From contig CAYYPW010000007.1 in assembly GCA_964473645.1 (NCBI GenBank), positions 124,001 through 188,000 of the forward strand: a DNA stretch of 64,000 nt. Reading direction: 5' to 3'. The notes beneath the pieces are model-generated. The model did not search any database and was not told the DNA's origin. It saw only the letters and a list, made by a program, of their open reading frames with translations. Positions 51,035 to 60,686 of this stretch are shown here, piece after piece (position 1 is the stretch's first letter; every line of letters starts with the position of its first letter). Source of the stretch: HdN1 sp964473645 (GTDB lineage Bacteria; Pseudomonadota; Gammaproteobacteria; Pseudomonadales; Ketobacteraceae). A program made the position numbers and the translations under genes.

Positions 51035-52468
51035 CTAGCCCTCGCGACGCTGGCGCCAACCAATCAGAAACGCTTCCACCGCCTCGCGCTCCGGATGCTT
51101 GGGAAAAGTCTTGTACACAAACATGGCACATTGCGCGGCCAGATCCGGTTGTGCCAACTCCTCAGCCAGCAAGCGCGCTAGAAACCAATAGGCTTCCCCC
51201 AATGAAGGGTACTGCGGAAACTCATTATGCATATTTACCAGCAAGCGCGCGGCCGCTTCATGCTCCCCCTTCTCCGCCAATTGTTGGGCCACCGCAAACC
51301 GCACGCCGGGCGATGCCGGTTTATAATCTTTCAGCAGCGCTAACTGACTGTTATAAATAAAGAGAAGGCGCGAATTATCGTCAGCTTTGATTACTGTTTC
51401 CAGCATGTGATCGGCGTGTTGACGCAGAGCGTTTTCGTCGCCTTTTTCCAGCAGCAGCTTGCCCAACAAATCCTGATAACGCTGTGCTTGCGGGCGCTGC
51501 TTGATCAACTGGCGCAGATAGTGTTCGAGGTCGTCAAAGCGTGCATCCTTGACCAGCATATCGATGGTTTGGTCACTGCGATCCAGACTCTGGCGCGTCC
51601 GCTTACGCGCCACTTTGCCAGGGGGCATGTAGCCGATACGATGTTGAAACTGGTGAATGACGCCGCCCAACATGCGATAGAACACGATCATCGAGTAGCA
51701 CAACACCGCCAACAGTATTGGCAAGCTGATACTGTTGGGCAACTCGCCGTAGAAGAGCGATATTGCGATGCCATTGAATCCCGCCACCAATACCAAAAAC
51801 GACACCACCAGAACATAAGACCAACCAACGCCATTGATCATGTCGAGCCAGCGCTGTGGCGAGACAAGACCACTCCCCTGCTCCACCAGTGCCACCAACA
51901 TCAACGCAGGCAATAACACCACCATCGACACAAAGATCACATGTGTCACAATCCCGGTGGTATAAAAGTTGGCTGCAACCAGCAATGCGACGGGGATCAC
52001 CTGTGCAAGCAATAGTCCCAACAGGGTTTCTGGCTTGATCTCCATCATGGCGCTGTTCAAACCACCGTTCATGACCGTAAGCGGTTGTCCATCTCCCGTC
52101 ACCCTAAACACTGCGTAGGCAATTTGAGAAAGCCCGAGCAACGCAACCCCAGCCCCTACCCAGCGCGTTACACCGTCAGACGCCAGCAGCACTCCGGCCA
52201 CCAACAACAAGGGCACCCACCACATCAACACTTGCCAACGCGCGGGAAACACCAGATAGGTATTCAACTGTTCCCAGAATAAGGGTGCATCACCAGCGCT
52301 GCCTAAATATTGCAATGGTTCGCCACCGATAACGCTGACTGCGGTGGGAACCTCAGCTTCTTCATCGCGATCGACACAACGGGGACAATAGCACTCGTGC
52401 GATTGCGGGTGCATCCAGACGGCTGTTTCCAGCGGGTGATAACGGCAATAGTTAGTGTTTATCTGCAT
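51035..52468 (-). CDS. Polytopic membrane protein with TPR-like cytoplasmic tail
   Basis: This 477-residue protein starts at the ATG at 52468; a TTG two codons upstream is less likely. The N-terminus has a Cys/His group, CRYHP...ECYCPRCVDRD (about residues 8-34), spaced like a small zinc finger. Six or seven hydrophobic helices occupy about residues 80-285 (for example VLMWWVPLLLVAGVLLAS). The C-terminal 190 residues are helical repeats of TPR type (about 300-470). This arrangement resembles rhomboid-like or bacterial DUF membrane-TPR proteins, but no serine-histidine pair of a protease is seen. Function unknown. Confidence 0.7.
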   Translation of the reverse strand: MQINTNYCRYHPLETAVWMHPQSHECYCPRCVDRDEEAEVPTAVSVIGGEPLQYLGSAGDAPLFWEQLNTYLVFPARWQVLMWWVPLLLVAGVLLASDGVTRWVGAGVALLGLSQIAYAVFRVTGDGQPLTVMNGGLNSAMMEIKPETLLGLLLAQVIPVALLVAANFYTTGIVTHVIFVSMVVLLPALMLVALVEQGSGLVSPQRWLDMINGVGWSYVLVVSFLVLVAGFNGIAISLFYGELPNSISLPILLAVLCYSMIVFYRMLGGVIHQFQHRIGYMPPGKVARKRTRQSLDRSDQTIDMLVKDARFDDLEHYLRQLIKQRPQAQRYQDLLGKLLLEKGDENALRQHADHMLETVIKADDNSRLLFIYNSQLALLKDYKPASPGVRFAVAQQLAEKGEHEAAARLLVNMHNEFPQYPSLGEAYWFLARLLAEELAQPDLAAQCAMFVYKTFPKHPEREAVEAFLIGWRQRREG

Positions 52469-52737
52469 ACTCAATTGCGAAATCGTTGACGACCTATAAC
52501 GTTCAAGATCTTTGACATTGACAACCTATAAGAAGTGCCAAAATCTTTATGGGAATTCCGATCGTTCAGCCGATTGGCAAACTTGAAGAAATGACACGGC
52601 TCTTGAACTCCTTGAAGACCCGCATGTACCTCTTTGAAGCCTAGCCAATCTACCGCACTTGTCACTGGCGCCAGCGGGGCCGCGCTGCAACTGCTTGAAG
52701 TTAATGGAGATTGAGAATCAGCATCAGGCCACATTCA

Positions 52738-52764
52738 CTGATACTATCCTACTCCTGATACTAT
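52738..52764 (+). repeat. Short direct repeat upstream of selO
   Basis: CTGATACTAT occurs at 52738-52747 and 52755-52764, 17 bp apart, ending 28 bp before the selO start. A second near-repeat, TTGAC(G/A)ACCTATAA, occurs twice around 52486-52530. The 324-bp gap at 52469-52792 otherwise holds no gene; an 87-codon minus-strand frame there has unconvincing composition. Confidence 0.5.
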
Positions 52765-52792
52765 GCGTTCATAGCATTTCGAGATGACACCT

Positions 52793-54319
52793 ATGCCACG
52801 CTTTCCGTTTGATAACAGCTATGCACGTGAACTCCCCGGGCTTTATGCCACGTGGAATCCCGCTCCGGCAGCGGCGCCGAAGCTGCTCTACCTAAACGAG
52901 GCGTTAACCCGCGAATTGGGGTTGGATCTGTCCACGCTGGATCAGCAAGGCATTGCCAACCTGTTTGCAGGTAACGCGTTACCTGAAGGTGCGGCCCCCC
53001 TGGCGCAAGCCTATGCGGGCCACCAGTTTGGGCATTTTTCTCCACAATTGGGCGATGGCCGCGCGCTCATCATCGGTGAGGTGATCGATCGCCTGGGTAA
53101 TCGCCGGGATATTGCCTTTAAAGGCTCAGGACGCACGCCCTTTTCACGCAATGGCGACGGCAAGGCAGCCGTCGGCCCCATGCTGCGGGAGGTGCTGATT
53201 GGCGAAGCCATGCATGCGCTGGGAATTCCGACCACCCGCGCCCTCGCGGTGGTAGCCACCGGCGAGCCAGTATATCGGGAGGAAGCGTTGCCCGGTGCGG
53301 TGCTGACGCGCATCGCGGCCAGCCATATCCGTGTGGGGACGTTTGAGTATTTTGCCGCACGCGGTGAACTTGAACAGGTGAAAAAACTGACGGAGTACAC
53401 CATCGCCCGCCACTATCCACATTTGATCAATGAACCCGAGCGAATTCTCGAATTTTTCCGTTGCGTCTCTGAAAGACAGGCGGCCTTGATAGCACAATGG
53501 ATGAATGTGGGCTTTATCCACGGCGTTATGAATACCGATAACATGACCCTCTCGGGCGAGACCATCGACTACGGCCCCTGCGCTTTCATGGAAGCCTATC
53601 ATCCCAATACGGTTTTCAGTTCGATAGATCATCAAGGACGTTATGCCTACGGCAACCAACCCCTAATTGCACGCTGGAACCTTGCTCGGTTGGCGGAAAC
53701 CTTGCTTCCCTTGCTATCCGACGACGAAACCCATGCCATTACGCTTGCGACCGACGTCATCAACGCCTTTCCGGAGCGCTACCAACACCATTGGCTGCAG
53801 GGTCTACGTGCGAAAATGGGCCTGCGTACAATGACAGGTTTGGATCAGAGCAGGGACGAAGACAATTTACAAGATATGACACTGGCGCAAGACTGGTTGA
53901 CCTTGTTGCAGGACAATAGAGTGGATCACACACAGGCCTGGCGTTATTTATCAACCGCCGCTGCTGGCAATGAGGCACCGCTGCAAGGCCTTTTCAAAAA
54001 CGCGGACGGCTTGCAAGCGTGGTTAACTCGCTGGCGCCTGCGCTGCGAAAAGGAAGACGCACACTCCACAGCTGACATTGGCGCGGCCAAAGGCTCACGA
54101 GCGCAGGCCATGCGCAACGTGAACCCCTGGTTGATTCCACGCAATCACCGGGTAGAAGAAGCACTGAAAGCCGCTACCAATGAAGGCAATTTAGTGCCCT
54201 TCGAACAACTGCTAGACGCCTTGCAACGCCCTTATGATGAGGATGCTACGCGCGCCCACCTGGCAGAACCCGCACCGGAATCTGTCACCGCATGCTACAA
54301 AACCTTTTGCGGGACATAA
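52793..54319 (+). CDS. selO: Protein adenylyltransferase SelO
   Basis: SelO (YdiU) is a pseudokinase-fold enzyme that transfers AMP from ATP to Ser, Thr or Tyr of target proteins, linked to redox stress. The 508-residue protein carries the diagnostic N-terminal segment AQAYAGHQFGHFSPQLGDGRA. It also has the ATP-binding and catalytic segments DIAFKGSGRTPFSR and GFIHGVMNTDNMTLSGETIDYG. The C-terminus ends YKTFCGT, with Cys three residues from the end where selenocysteine is found in animal SelO. The start at 52793 is nine bases after GAG; an ATG three codons earlier is possible. Confidence 0.95.
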   Translation: MPRFPFDNSYARELPGLYATWNPAPAAAPKLLYLNEALTRELGLDLSTLDQQGIANLFAGNALPEGAAPLAQAYAGHQFGHFSPQLGDGRALIIGEVIDRLGNRRDIAFKGSGRTPFSRNGDGKAAVGPMLREVLIGEAMHALGIPTTRALAVVATGEPVYREEALPGAVLTRIAASHIRVGTFEYFAARGELEQVKKLTEYTIARHYPHLINEPERILEFFRCVSERQAALIAQWMNVGFIHGVMNTDNMTLSGETIDYGPCAFMEAYHPNTVFSSIDHQGRYAYGNQPLIARWNLARLAETLLPLLSDDETHAITLATDVINAFPERYQHHWLQGLRAKMGLRTMTGLDQSRDEDNLQDMTLAQDWLTLLQDNRVDHTQAWRYLSTAAAGNEAPLQGLFKNADGLQAWLTRWRLRCEKEDAHSTADIGAAKGSRAQAMRNVNPWLIPRNHRVEEALKAATNEGNLVPFEQLLDALQRPYDEDATRAHLAEPAPESVTACYKTFCGT

Positions 54320-54325
54320 GTATTC

Positions 54326-55117
54326 CTAACGAGCCCCCACCTGCTGCCCGCGAAACACCTCGGCGCTTTTGGCAGACGCAACGATCGCGGCTTTACCCAG
54401 GTAAAGCCGTGGCAAGGTTTGGGTGCTCCAGTAGAAAACAAAAAACGGCATCCACAGCCAGCAACTATTGGAAAGAATAAACTTCGCCCAGAAATTACCT
54501 GCTGCATGGGTGTCGACGTTAGGGAAGCCATTGGTGATTTCATGCACGTAGTAAAACACCGTTGGCGAAATATGCATGACTGCACAAAACATCAATGCAT
54601 AAACAGAGCCCGTGCTGGTCCGACCCGATTTATACCAGTTAAACAGCGCGACGCTGGCAATGGCCGCATTCAGACAGGCCCAGGTCTCGGCAAACAAAAT
54701 CTCGGTGGTCGGATTGGCATAGCGTTTATCGCCGCCGTCAACATATTGCATCCAGGTATACGTCCACATCGCATCGGGGGCCTTGGCAATTTCTTCGTGC
54801 AGCAGTAACCAGGGGACCTCAAAAGTGGCAGCGACAACACAATAGGTAATGACCCAGATTTGTATCATCAACGACAAGCGGTCGTAACGACTGTGATGCT
54901 TCAGGCTTTTAAGTGGCAGCCACGGGGTTAGTAACATGCCGTACATGGCAAAATCAAACGCCCAAAAACTACCGTATGCGGTCGTTACCCGATCACCGCC
55001 CAGCACAAACACATAAAGCATGCTCACTGGCGCGACCAACGCCAATATCGAGACGTAGAACAAAATGAACGCCTTGTAGTCCGCCCCGACACGGGGGCTG
55101 ATCACTGCATGTGTCAT
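54326..55117 (-). CDS. Emopamil-binding-protein-like membrane protein
   Basis: This 263-residue protein has about six membrane helices. Helix-embedded acidic and aromatic residues include EVPWLLLHEE (about residue 100), WTYTWMQYVDGGDKRY and EILFAETWACLNA. These recall the EXPERA/emopamil-binding family of sterol isomerases, but only loosely. The start at 55117 follows GGTGAGG; an ATG 36 bases upstream lacks a site. It is convergent with selO, the two stops lying six bases apart. If the family guess holds it would act on sterol-like lipids in the inner membrane. Confidence 0.5.
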   Translation of the reverse strand: MTHAVISPRVGADYKAFILFYVSILALVAPVSMLYVFVLGGDRVTTAYGSFWAFDFAMYGMLLTPWLPLKSLKHHSRYDRLSLMIQIWVITYCVVAATFEVPWLLLHEEIAKAPDAMWTYTWMQYVDGGDKRYANPTTEILFAETWACLNAAIASVALFNWYKSGRTSTGSVYALMFCAVMHISPTVFYYVHEITNGFPNVDTHAAGNFWAKFILSNSCWLWMPFFVFYWSTQTLPRLYLGKAAIVASAKSAEVFRGQQVGAR

Positions 55118-55408
55118 AGGTATCCTCACCTGGCTGTAGTGTATTGTTATCATGCCAGACCCACTTTAACAACTTTCCATTTTTAGTAATAGTGTAAAGT
55201 TTGGGTAAATGAGAGACACGCGACAGGCGCCGATAGCGTCTAGCCAAGCCAGCACAGCCAGGAGGAGTTTGGTTTCAGGGTATGAACGAGGGTTGCACAC
55301 CCGCCCATTCGAATAGAATCAGAACAGGAGGGTGGTTTCGATGCAATTAGGAGAGCGGACTTGAAAAATGAACCGCACAAAAGAATCGTGCAGCGGCGCC
55401 TGATTACA

Positions 55409-55741
55409 TTATTCGGCTTTCACTTTTTCAACATCCCAACCATCGTAAAGCTGAACATTGCACGTTTCGGCCAATTCATTGAACGCCATGTTGCGCCGAT
55501 GCAACTTTTCTGCTGAAAGCACTTCAATTTTGCTGACATGCAGAATCCATTCTTCATCATCCGATTGGGTCAGACTTTCCAATTGAAATTTGTCGTCACT
55601 GAGTTCTTCAAAAAGACGGTTGAGTGCCTGGCGGTTTTCATCATAAAAATAGAAACTCCATTTGTGTGGCTCCTGAAGATTCCATCCACTTTGCTCAATG
55701 CCAGCCAACACTTTTTTTGTATTCGGAAAATCTGTAATCAT
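55409..55741 (-). CDS. rraB: Regulator of ribonuclease E activity B (RraB family)
   Basis: RraB binds the scaffold region of RNase E and tunes mRNA decay. The acidic protein has the family segments KWSFYFYDENRQALNRLFEEL and VSKIEVLSAEKLHRRNMAFNELAE, ending NVQLYDGWDVEK. The start at 55741 (110 residues, MITDFPNTKKVLAGIEQSG) matches the family N-terminus better than an in-frame ATG at 55807, although neither has a clear ribosome-binding site. It is a single-gene unit. Confidence 0.85.
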   Translation of the reverse strand: MITDFPNTKKVLAGIEQSGWNLQEPHKWSFYFYDENRQALNRLFEELSDDKFQLESLTQSDDEEWILHVSKIEVLSAEKLHRRNMAFNELAETCNVQLYDGWDVEKVKAE

Positions 55742-56227
55742 AACGTAATGAGCGAGAAACCAACGCCGAAACGGCGCAGAGGGATAGCGTATGACGCATG
55801 GCGTCATCCTGGTCTCGTTTCCTCCAATGAAGTTAGCTGCTATCGAGTGTTGAATGAGACATAGCCTTCACAGCATAGAGTAGATTGCCCTGGTGATCTA
55901 CAGCTCACAACACTTTTATCGCCACCCAGCCCAGACTGTCGAAACTGCGCGCAACCGCATGACAACACCGCCACCCAAACAGCACAGCGATCGATCAATT
56001 CGCCCCCGTAAGGGGCAAAGGTGGTTCAACTGAAAGAAAAGTGGCAAGGCAACCCCACCCCATTTGCTGGGCAGGCGGCGTCGACAGCAGACGGAGTCAG
56101 ACTGGCGTCGGCCTGCCCTCCAAAGCGAGTGCCCAACCAGGCACCCACCGACAATCTGAACCACCTTGCCCCAATACACAAAGTTATTTATGTTTTGAGC
56201 CAAACACCAGACAGAGTGTAATGTTTC
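55742..56227. other. 486-bp region without a supported gene
   Basis: Open frames of up to 132 codons occur on the minus strand here, but they have no ribosome-binding site and a repetitive, unlikely composition. The stretch must hold the promoters of rraB and of the DUF1295 gene. I see no repeat or palindrome worth naming. Confidence 0.5.
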
Positions 56228-57091
56228 ATGAGCAAGGATCTGATTCCCATTGGCGTGGCCTATGTAGTCGCCATCGCTGCCGCCATTCTCGCGCTCGTCA
56301 GCGTGCAGGCCCATATTGTGCTCGCCACCTTATGGGCCGATGTAATTGCGACCGCTGTCATCTTTGCCTTTAGTCGCTGGTATAAAAACTCGAGTTTTTA
56401 CGATGCTTATTGGAGCGTAATTCCGCCACTCATCGTGATTTTTTGGGCCGTGTATCATGTGGCGCCCAATATAGAGCCTGCACGTCAAGCCATGGTCATT
56501 CTTTTGGTGTGGTTGTGGGGCATTCGCTTGACCGCCAATTGGGCCGCTCATTGGGAAGGCATGCACCATGAGGATTGGCGTTATGCCCCAATACGACAAC
56601 AAGCCGGACGGTGGGAATTGCTGGCTGATTTTGGTGGCATTCATTTATTTCCCACGCTGATTGTGTTTCTCGCATGTTTACCGCTCTATGCAGCAGTCTC
56701 TGTTGGCGAAGCACCGCTCAACGGGCTTGATGCCCTGGCCTTTATTGTCACTGCGGGTGCCATACTGATTGAATTGACCGCCGATCTGCAATTGCATCAC
56801 TTTGTCGCCAATAAAAAGCCCGGCGAAATCATGCAGACCGGATTATGGCGCTACTCACGTCATCCCAACTATTTTGGTGAAATGAGTTTCTGGTTCGGGC
56901 TGATGCTGTTTGGGCTCGCAGCGCACCCGCAAGGCTGGTGGTGGATCATGCCTGGCGCATTGGCCATTGCTGCGATGTTTTTCTTTGTAAGCGTGCCTCT
57001 CATGGATAAACGCAGTATCGAACGCAGGTCTGAATACAAGGCACATACGACCAAAGTATCTGCCATTATTCCCTGGTTTTCAAAGCTCTGA
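56228..57091 (+). CDS. DUF1295 (steroid 5-alpha-reductase-like) membrane protein
   Basis: This 287-residue protein has about seven membrane helices. The C-terminal signature is GLWRYSRHPNYFGEMSFWFG (about residues 205-224), followed by a second helix and DKRSIERRSEYKAHTTKVS. These are the hallmarks of DUF1295 and the wider steroid 5-alpha-reductase and isoprenylcysteine methyltransferase fold, where the RHPNY segment binds NADPH or SAM. The substrate is unknown, and lipid enzymes upstream make a lipid plausible. The start has no strong ribosome-binding site. Confidence 0.87.
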   Translation: MSKDLIPIGVAYVVAIAAAILALVSVQAHIVLATLWADVIATAVIFAFSRWYKNSSFYDAYWSVIPPLIVIFWAVYHVAPNIEPARQAMVILLVWLWGIRLTANWAAHWEGMHHEDWRYAPIRQQAGRWELLADFGGIHLFPTLIVFLACLPLYAAVSVGEAPLNGLDALAFIVTAGAILIELTADLQLHHFVANKKPGEIMQTGLWRYSRHPNYFGEMSFWFGLMLFGLAAHPQGWWWIMPGALAIAAMFFFVSVPLMDKRSIERRSEYKAHTTKVSAIIPWFSKL

Positions 57092-57180
57092 TCACCTCAC
57101 TATCGTAAAACCGTAACTAACGTGCGCAGCGCGTGTCACATCAATTCACCAACAAGAATAAATATAGGAATGTCATTACC

Positions 57181-58218
57181 ATGACTTTTTTGACTTCTTC
57201 GCCAAGATATTTCGCTGTACCCAAGCTGATACTGATGACGTCACTAGGCATTATGATCTCTGCCTGCGGAGGAAAAAGCCACTGGACATGGATCGACGTG
57301 CCAGGATCGGCGTGCGCCTCAGGGACAGGCACAGGTTTTGCTATCAGCCCGGTTGCCAATAGCAAAAAATTGATGATTTATTTGCAGGGTGGTGGCTCTT
57401 GTTACGACTACGACACCTGTTGGACAGATCCCAAAGCGGCCAACACTGCAGGCTATGACAGTAACGATTTCGCCCAAGAACCCAAAACCAAAAATTATGT
57501 CATTTTAAGTCGGAAAGACACACGCAACCCCTTTATCGACACCAATATGGCCTATGTGCCTTATTGCACGGGAGATTTTCATTCGGGCTATAACCTGCAA
57601 ACCTTGAGTGACGGAAATGTCAGCAAAGATACGCATTTCTATGGCGGCCACAATATGGATTTATTTTTGGCTGAAATGAGAAATCGATTTCCTGATATTG
57701 AGCAGGTGTGGCTGGTGGGGACGAGCGCGGGAGGTGCAGGCACCGCACCCAATTTCTTTAAAGTGAAGGATACGTTTAATACGCGGGTCGATATCATCAA
57801 TGATTCCGGTACCCCACTGCCAGTGCCACGGGCCGTCGATGCTCAATCACTTTGGGGAACACCGGTCATTCCTGGTTGCGAAAGCGGTTGCACAACACCC
57901 GAGCAGCAATTGCACGCTGTACGACAAGCCGATCCCTCCAGCCGGTATGCGCTGTTGTCCTACGCGTACGACAATATTATTGCCAAGGGTTATGGCATCG
58001 GCTTAGAAAATTTCAACACCCAGCTCAACTTAACCTTGACGCATCTGGCATCAGATCAACACTTTAAATCCTTTATTGTCAGCAATCCGAAATCTACGCC
58101 ACAGCATGTGATCATGGGGCATTTTTCCAATTCCGTACTGATGGATCACATGAGCGCCTGGTTAGGCCAAATGGTCACGGATGATGCCGCCTGGGATGAC
58201 GTGGTGTTGGGAAACTGA
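57181..58218 (+). CDS. Pectinacetylesterase-family lipoprotein
   Basis: This 345-residue hydrolase is predicted to be exported and lipid-anchored. The signal ends in the lipobox IMISAC with Cys29 as the first mature residue, and the +2 Gly does not give an inner-membrane Asp signal. The esterase nucleophile lies in VGTSAGGAGTAPNFF (about residue 180), and the oxyanion region in IYLQGGGSCYDYDTC. The late GHFSNSVLMDHM could supply the histidine. Family members remove acetyl groups from pectin or related esters; bacterial members such as this one are rarely studied. The start at 57181 is preferred because AGGAA lies upstream and the signal peptide begins there. Confidence 0.82.
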   Translation: MTFLTSSPRYFAVPKLILMTSLGIMISACGGKSHWTWIDVPGSACASGTGTGFAISPVANSKKLMIYLQGGGSCYDYDTCWTDPKAANTAGYDSNDFAQEPKTKNYVILSRKDTRNPFIDTNMAYVPYCTGDFHSGYNLQTLSDGNVSKDTHFYGGHNMDLFLAEMRNRFPDIEQVWLVGTSAGGAGTAPNFFKVKDTFNTRVDIINDSGTPLPVPRAVDAQSLWGTPVIPGCESGCTTPEQQLHAVRQADPSSRYALLSYAYDNIIAKGYGIGLENFNTQLNLTLTHLASDQHFKSFIVSNPKSTPQHVIMGHFSNSVLMDHMSAWLGQMVTDDAAWDDVVLGN

Positions 58219-58380
58219 CGCCGCCCGATGACCGTTACACGCTGGACAGCCTGTACGGCGAACTCACCCGCCCAGGCCAGGAACTGGTAGAATGCGCCCC
58301 GCCGGCACCCGCTCTGTCCCTGTCAGGCGTGCCGTTCTTCGCCAAACCCGTTCCTGCCATTTTGTCTTCTGGAAGTCCCT

Positions 58381-59112
58381 GTGTTGCCATCCCCGCCCCC
58401 TCTGTTTCACACCAATGCTATTTTGCAATTGCGAGAAAAACAGCTGGCAGAAGCGACCAAACCGTTTCGCGCCCGTGGCAGCAAAGTGTTGCGTTGCAAC
58501 CACTGTCTTTTGCCCAAGCGCGACTGTATATGCTCAGCACGCCCGCAAGTGGCATGCGCTAGCGCATTCTGTTTCATCATGTATCGTGGGGAATCGCGCA
58601 AGCCCAGCAACACTGGCCGCTTGATTGCCGACGTGGTTGCCGACCATCATGCCTTTCTTTGGCATCGTACCGAGCACGACTCTGCACTGCTCAGTCTGCT
58701 GCAGAACCCCTGCTACGCTCCCATACTGGTTTTTCCACAGGAGTATGCCGAGCCTGCTCGCTGCATTCGAAGCCCACAAGAACTTCCCTCGGTAAGTGCG
58801 GGGCGAACACCGCTTTTTGTTTTGCTGGACGGCACCTGGCGCGAAGCTAAAAAAATCTTCAAAAGCCCTTACCTCGCCACACTACCCGTGCTGGGGATTC
58901 AACCTGAACGTGCATCCACGTATTTAATGCGGGATGCCGCGCATTCGCACCAACTCTGCACGGCCGAAGTCGCCATCGAGGTATTGCGTTTGGCACAAGA
59001 AAATACTGCTGCTGACGCCTTGGCAGACTATTTCAGGCTGTTTTGCCACAACTATGCGCGGGTGAGACCGCAGTTGCACGAAAAGCCACGCGCGCAGCAA
59101 ACAGAGAGTTGA
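58381..59112 (+). CDS. tapT: DTW-domain tRNA-uridine aminocarboxypropyltransferase
   Basis: DTW proteins (TapT family) transfer the 3-amino-3-carboxypropyl group of SAM to uridine in the tRNA variable loop. The 243-residue protein has the zinc-type cysteines CNHCLLPKRDCICS (about residues 38-51) and the name motif in LLDGTWREAKKIFKSPYL. The C-terminal HSHQLCTAEVAIEVLRL is also conserved. The start is a GTG (MLPSPPPLFHTNAIL) without a strong ribosome-binding site; a start further downstream (for example MYRGES) would lose the cysteine group and is unlikely. Confidence 0.85.
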   Translation: MLPSPPPLFHTNAILQLREKQLAEATKPFRARGSKVLRCNHCLLPKRDCICSARPQVACASAFCFIMYRGESRKPSNTGRLIADVVADHHAFLWHRTEHDSALLSLLQNPCYAPILVFPQEYAEPARCIRSPQELPSVSAGRTPLFVLLDGTWREAKKIFKSPYLATLPVLGIQPERASTYLMRDAAHSHQLCTAEVAIEVLRLAQENTAADALADYFRLFCHNYARVRPQLHEKPRAQQTES

Positions 59113-59124
59113 AACTTTTCAATC

Positions 59125-59148
59125 AAAAAAAAGGGGGCCGAAGCCCCC
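59125..59148 (-). terminator. Rho-independent terminator of the lipase gene
   Basis: On the minus strand a GGGGGC stem with a TTCG tetraloop and GCCCCC is followed by eight T residues, 26 bp past the lipase stop. Confidence 0.93.
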
Positions 59149-59173
59149 GTGGTTTAAACAAAGCCCTGGGAAA

Positions 59174-60274
59174 TCAATAGTTCAGTGTACGCAGTCGACT
59201 GGCATGTTCTGAGTAAATACCGCGAGGATCAGTCCACCCGGTCATGCCGAACAACAGGTTGGTCGCATCGGTATGGTTGAGGTTGTAGTTATCGCGTAAG
59301 ACCTGGCCCCAGCGCTGCGCACAACGCCCTACTAGGCCGTCGTTATCACCGTTGGGGAATGAAATCGCGCCGAGAAACGTCATCGCATAATCGAGCGGAT
59401 CGAGCGCATCATTGACGGCGCCAACGCTACCCCACGAAAAATAGCGAATGCCATTAGCGTTTACCGGTGTGGAACTGCTTTCAGTGGTGCCCTGCGCAGT
59501 ACACGCGGTCACAGGTTGACCTCCAGGAAACCGGCGATTGAAATCCGCCATGCCTTCGCTGGTCATATTCAGCACGGCACTCAGCGCATGTTGGTCATAC
59601 ACATCCCCTGCAAGAAAATCGGTGACCGCACCGAGCAAATTCAACAGCGTCGCAATCGCATCATTGCCAACACTGCCTTCCGGAAAATTTTCCATACCCC
59701 AATCGGCAAATCCTGACCCGAAGTTGACACCATTCACTGTGGTTACCGATGCCACCAGATCGGGGCGTACACCCGCGACATAACGAGCCGTTGGGCCGCC
59801 CAAGCTATGGCCGATCAGATTGACTTTGGTTGCGCCAGAATGTGGCAAGACATGGGTCTGAATATACGTCAGCAACTGTTCGCCGCGAACTTCAGCGTCA
59901 TCCCACGCGGTGACATTCGGTGTGTAAACAACAGCGCCGCCATCGCGCAGCGTTGCAGGAATGTCGTGAAAATATTCAACCACTCCCAGAATCTGGTCAA
60001 AACCGCTGACACCATGTACCAACACAATCGGATATTTTGTGTCATAACGATGGTCTTCCTGAGTATTCAGGCAATTTTGATACGCTGACCATCTAACCGA
60101 TTGTTCAATGAGATTCCACCACGGGGCGGCATCATAGGCGCTTTTCTCTGTCGCGCAATTGGAAGGCGCGACATATCCCGTGTGCGAACCCGCAACAACA
60201 TTCCCGGCAAGCATCGACGTTGTTATCACGCTGAGGGCACATAGGCGGCTGAAGTGGCGGCTGAAGAAGGTCAT
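59174..60274 (-). CDS. Secreted triacylglycerol lipase (foldase-dependent type)
   Basis: This 366-residue precursor has a signal peptide (MTFFSRHFSRLCALSVITTS...VVAG). The alpha/beta-hydrolase core has the oxyanion segment YPIVLVHGVSGFDQI and nucleophile Ser157 in NLIGHSLGGPTARYV. The acid is probably in GDNDGLVGRC, and the histidine and a calcium-type region are in LNHTDATNLLFG. It resembles family I.1/I.2 Pseudomonas and Burkholderia lipases, which need a membrane foldase and exit by type II secretion. The start at 60274 follows AAGG with a usual gap; an in-frame ATG at 60331 would extend the signal peptide. The foldase gene is divergent. Confidence 0.9.
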   Translation of the reverse strand: MTFFSRHFSRLCALSVITTSMLAGNVVAGSHTGYVAPSNCATEKSAYDAAPWWNLIEQSVRWSAYQNCLNTQEDHRYDTKYPIVLVHGVSGFDQILGVVEYFHDIPATLRDGGAVVYTPNVTAWDDAEVRGEQLLTYIQTHVLPHSGATKVNLIGHSLGGPTARYVAGVRPDLVASVTTVNGVNFGSGFADWGMENFPEGSVGNDAIATLLNLLGAVTDFLAGDVYDQHALSAVLNMTSEGMADFNRRFPGGQPVTACTAQGTTESSSTPVNANGIRYFSWGSVGAVNDALDPLDYAMTFLGAISFPNGDNDGLVGRCAQRWGQVLRDNYNLNHTDATNLLFGMTGWTDPRGIYSEHASRLRTLNY

Positions 60275-60686
60275 CTGGTTTACCTTATTGCGAATGGCAT
60301 CGCAAACTGTGTGTTGGACAGTTCCTCCCATTGCAGAAATGTTGCCAATTACAAACAGTTACGTTCCATTACACTTTGAAACACGCCAAAATTCCATCCT
60401 TTCCCATTAACCAATCACTTAGCATCCCCAAAAAAATACTGCGTTGAAACGACAATTTTTTGAATCCGAACCCTATCATGCAAGGCAACGCCACCGGGAA
60501 TGCACGTATCAACCCTGTGCTACGTCGGGTAACAGTAACGCGGCGCCGGTGACATTCAGCGGTAGCATCCACGCCAGATTTGTTTAACCGTCGCCCGCAT
60601 GACTACACTCTAATTAGCAACCTGCCAAACACGTTTTCAATGCAGTAACACGCGTTTTCAAATGCAGTAACAGAGGAAGCAGCATC
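60275..60686. other. Divergent promoter region of the lipase and foldase genes
   Basis: This 412-bp stretch separates the lipase start from the foldase start, and no gene is supported in it. Both promoters must be here, but no clear -35/-10 pair or palindrome stands out. Confidence 0.5.

Noticed and set aside
52471..52734. 87-codon minus-strand frame before selO
   Set aside because: There is no ribosome-binding site, and it sits over the short direct repeats of what looks like a promoter region.
55916..56314. 132-codon minus-strand frame
   Set aside because: It runs into the DUF1295 gene, has no start site and reads like low-quality composition rather than a protein.
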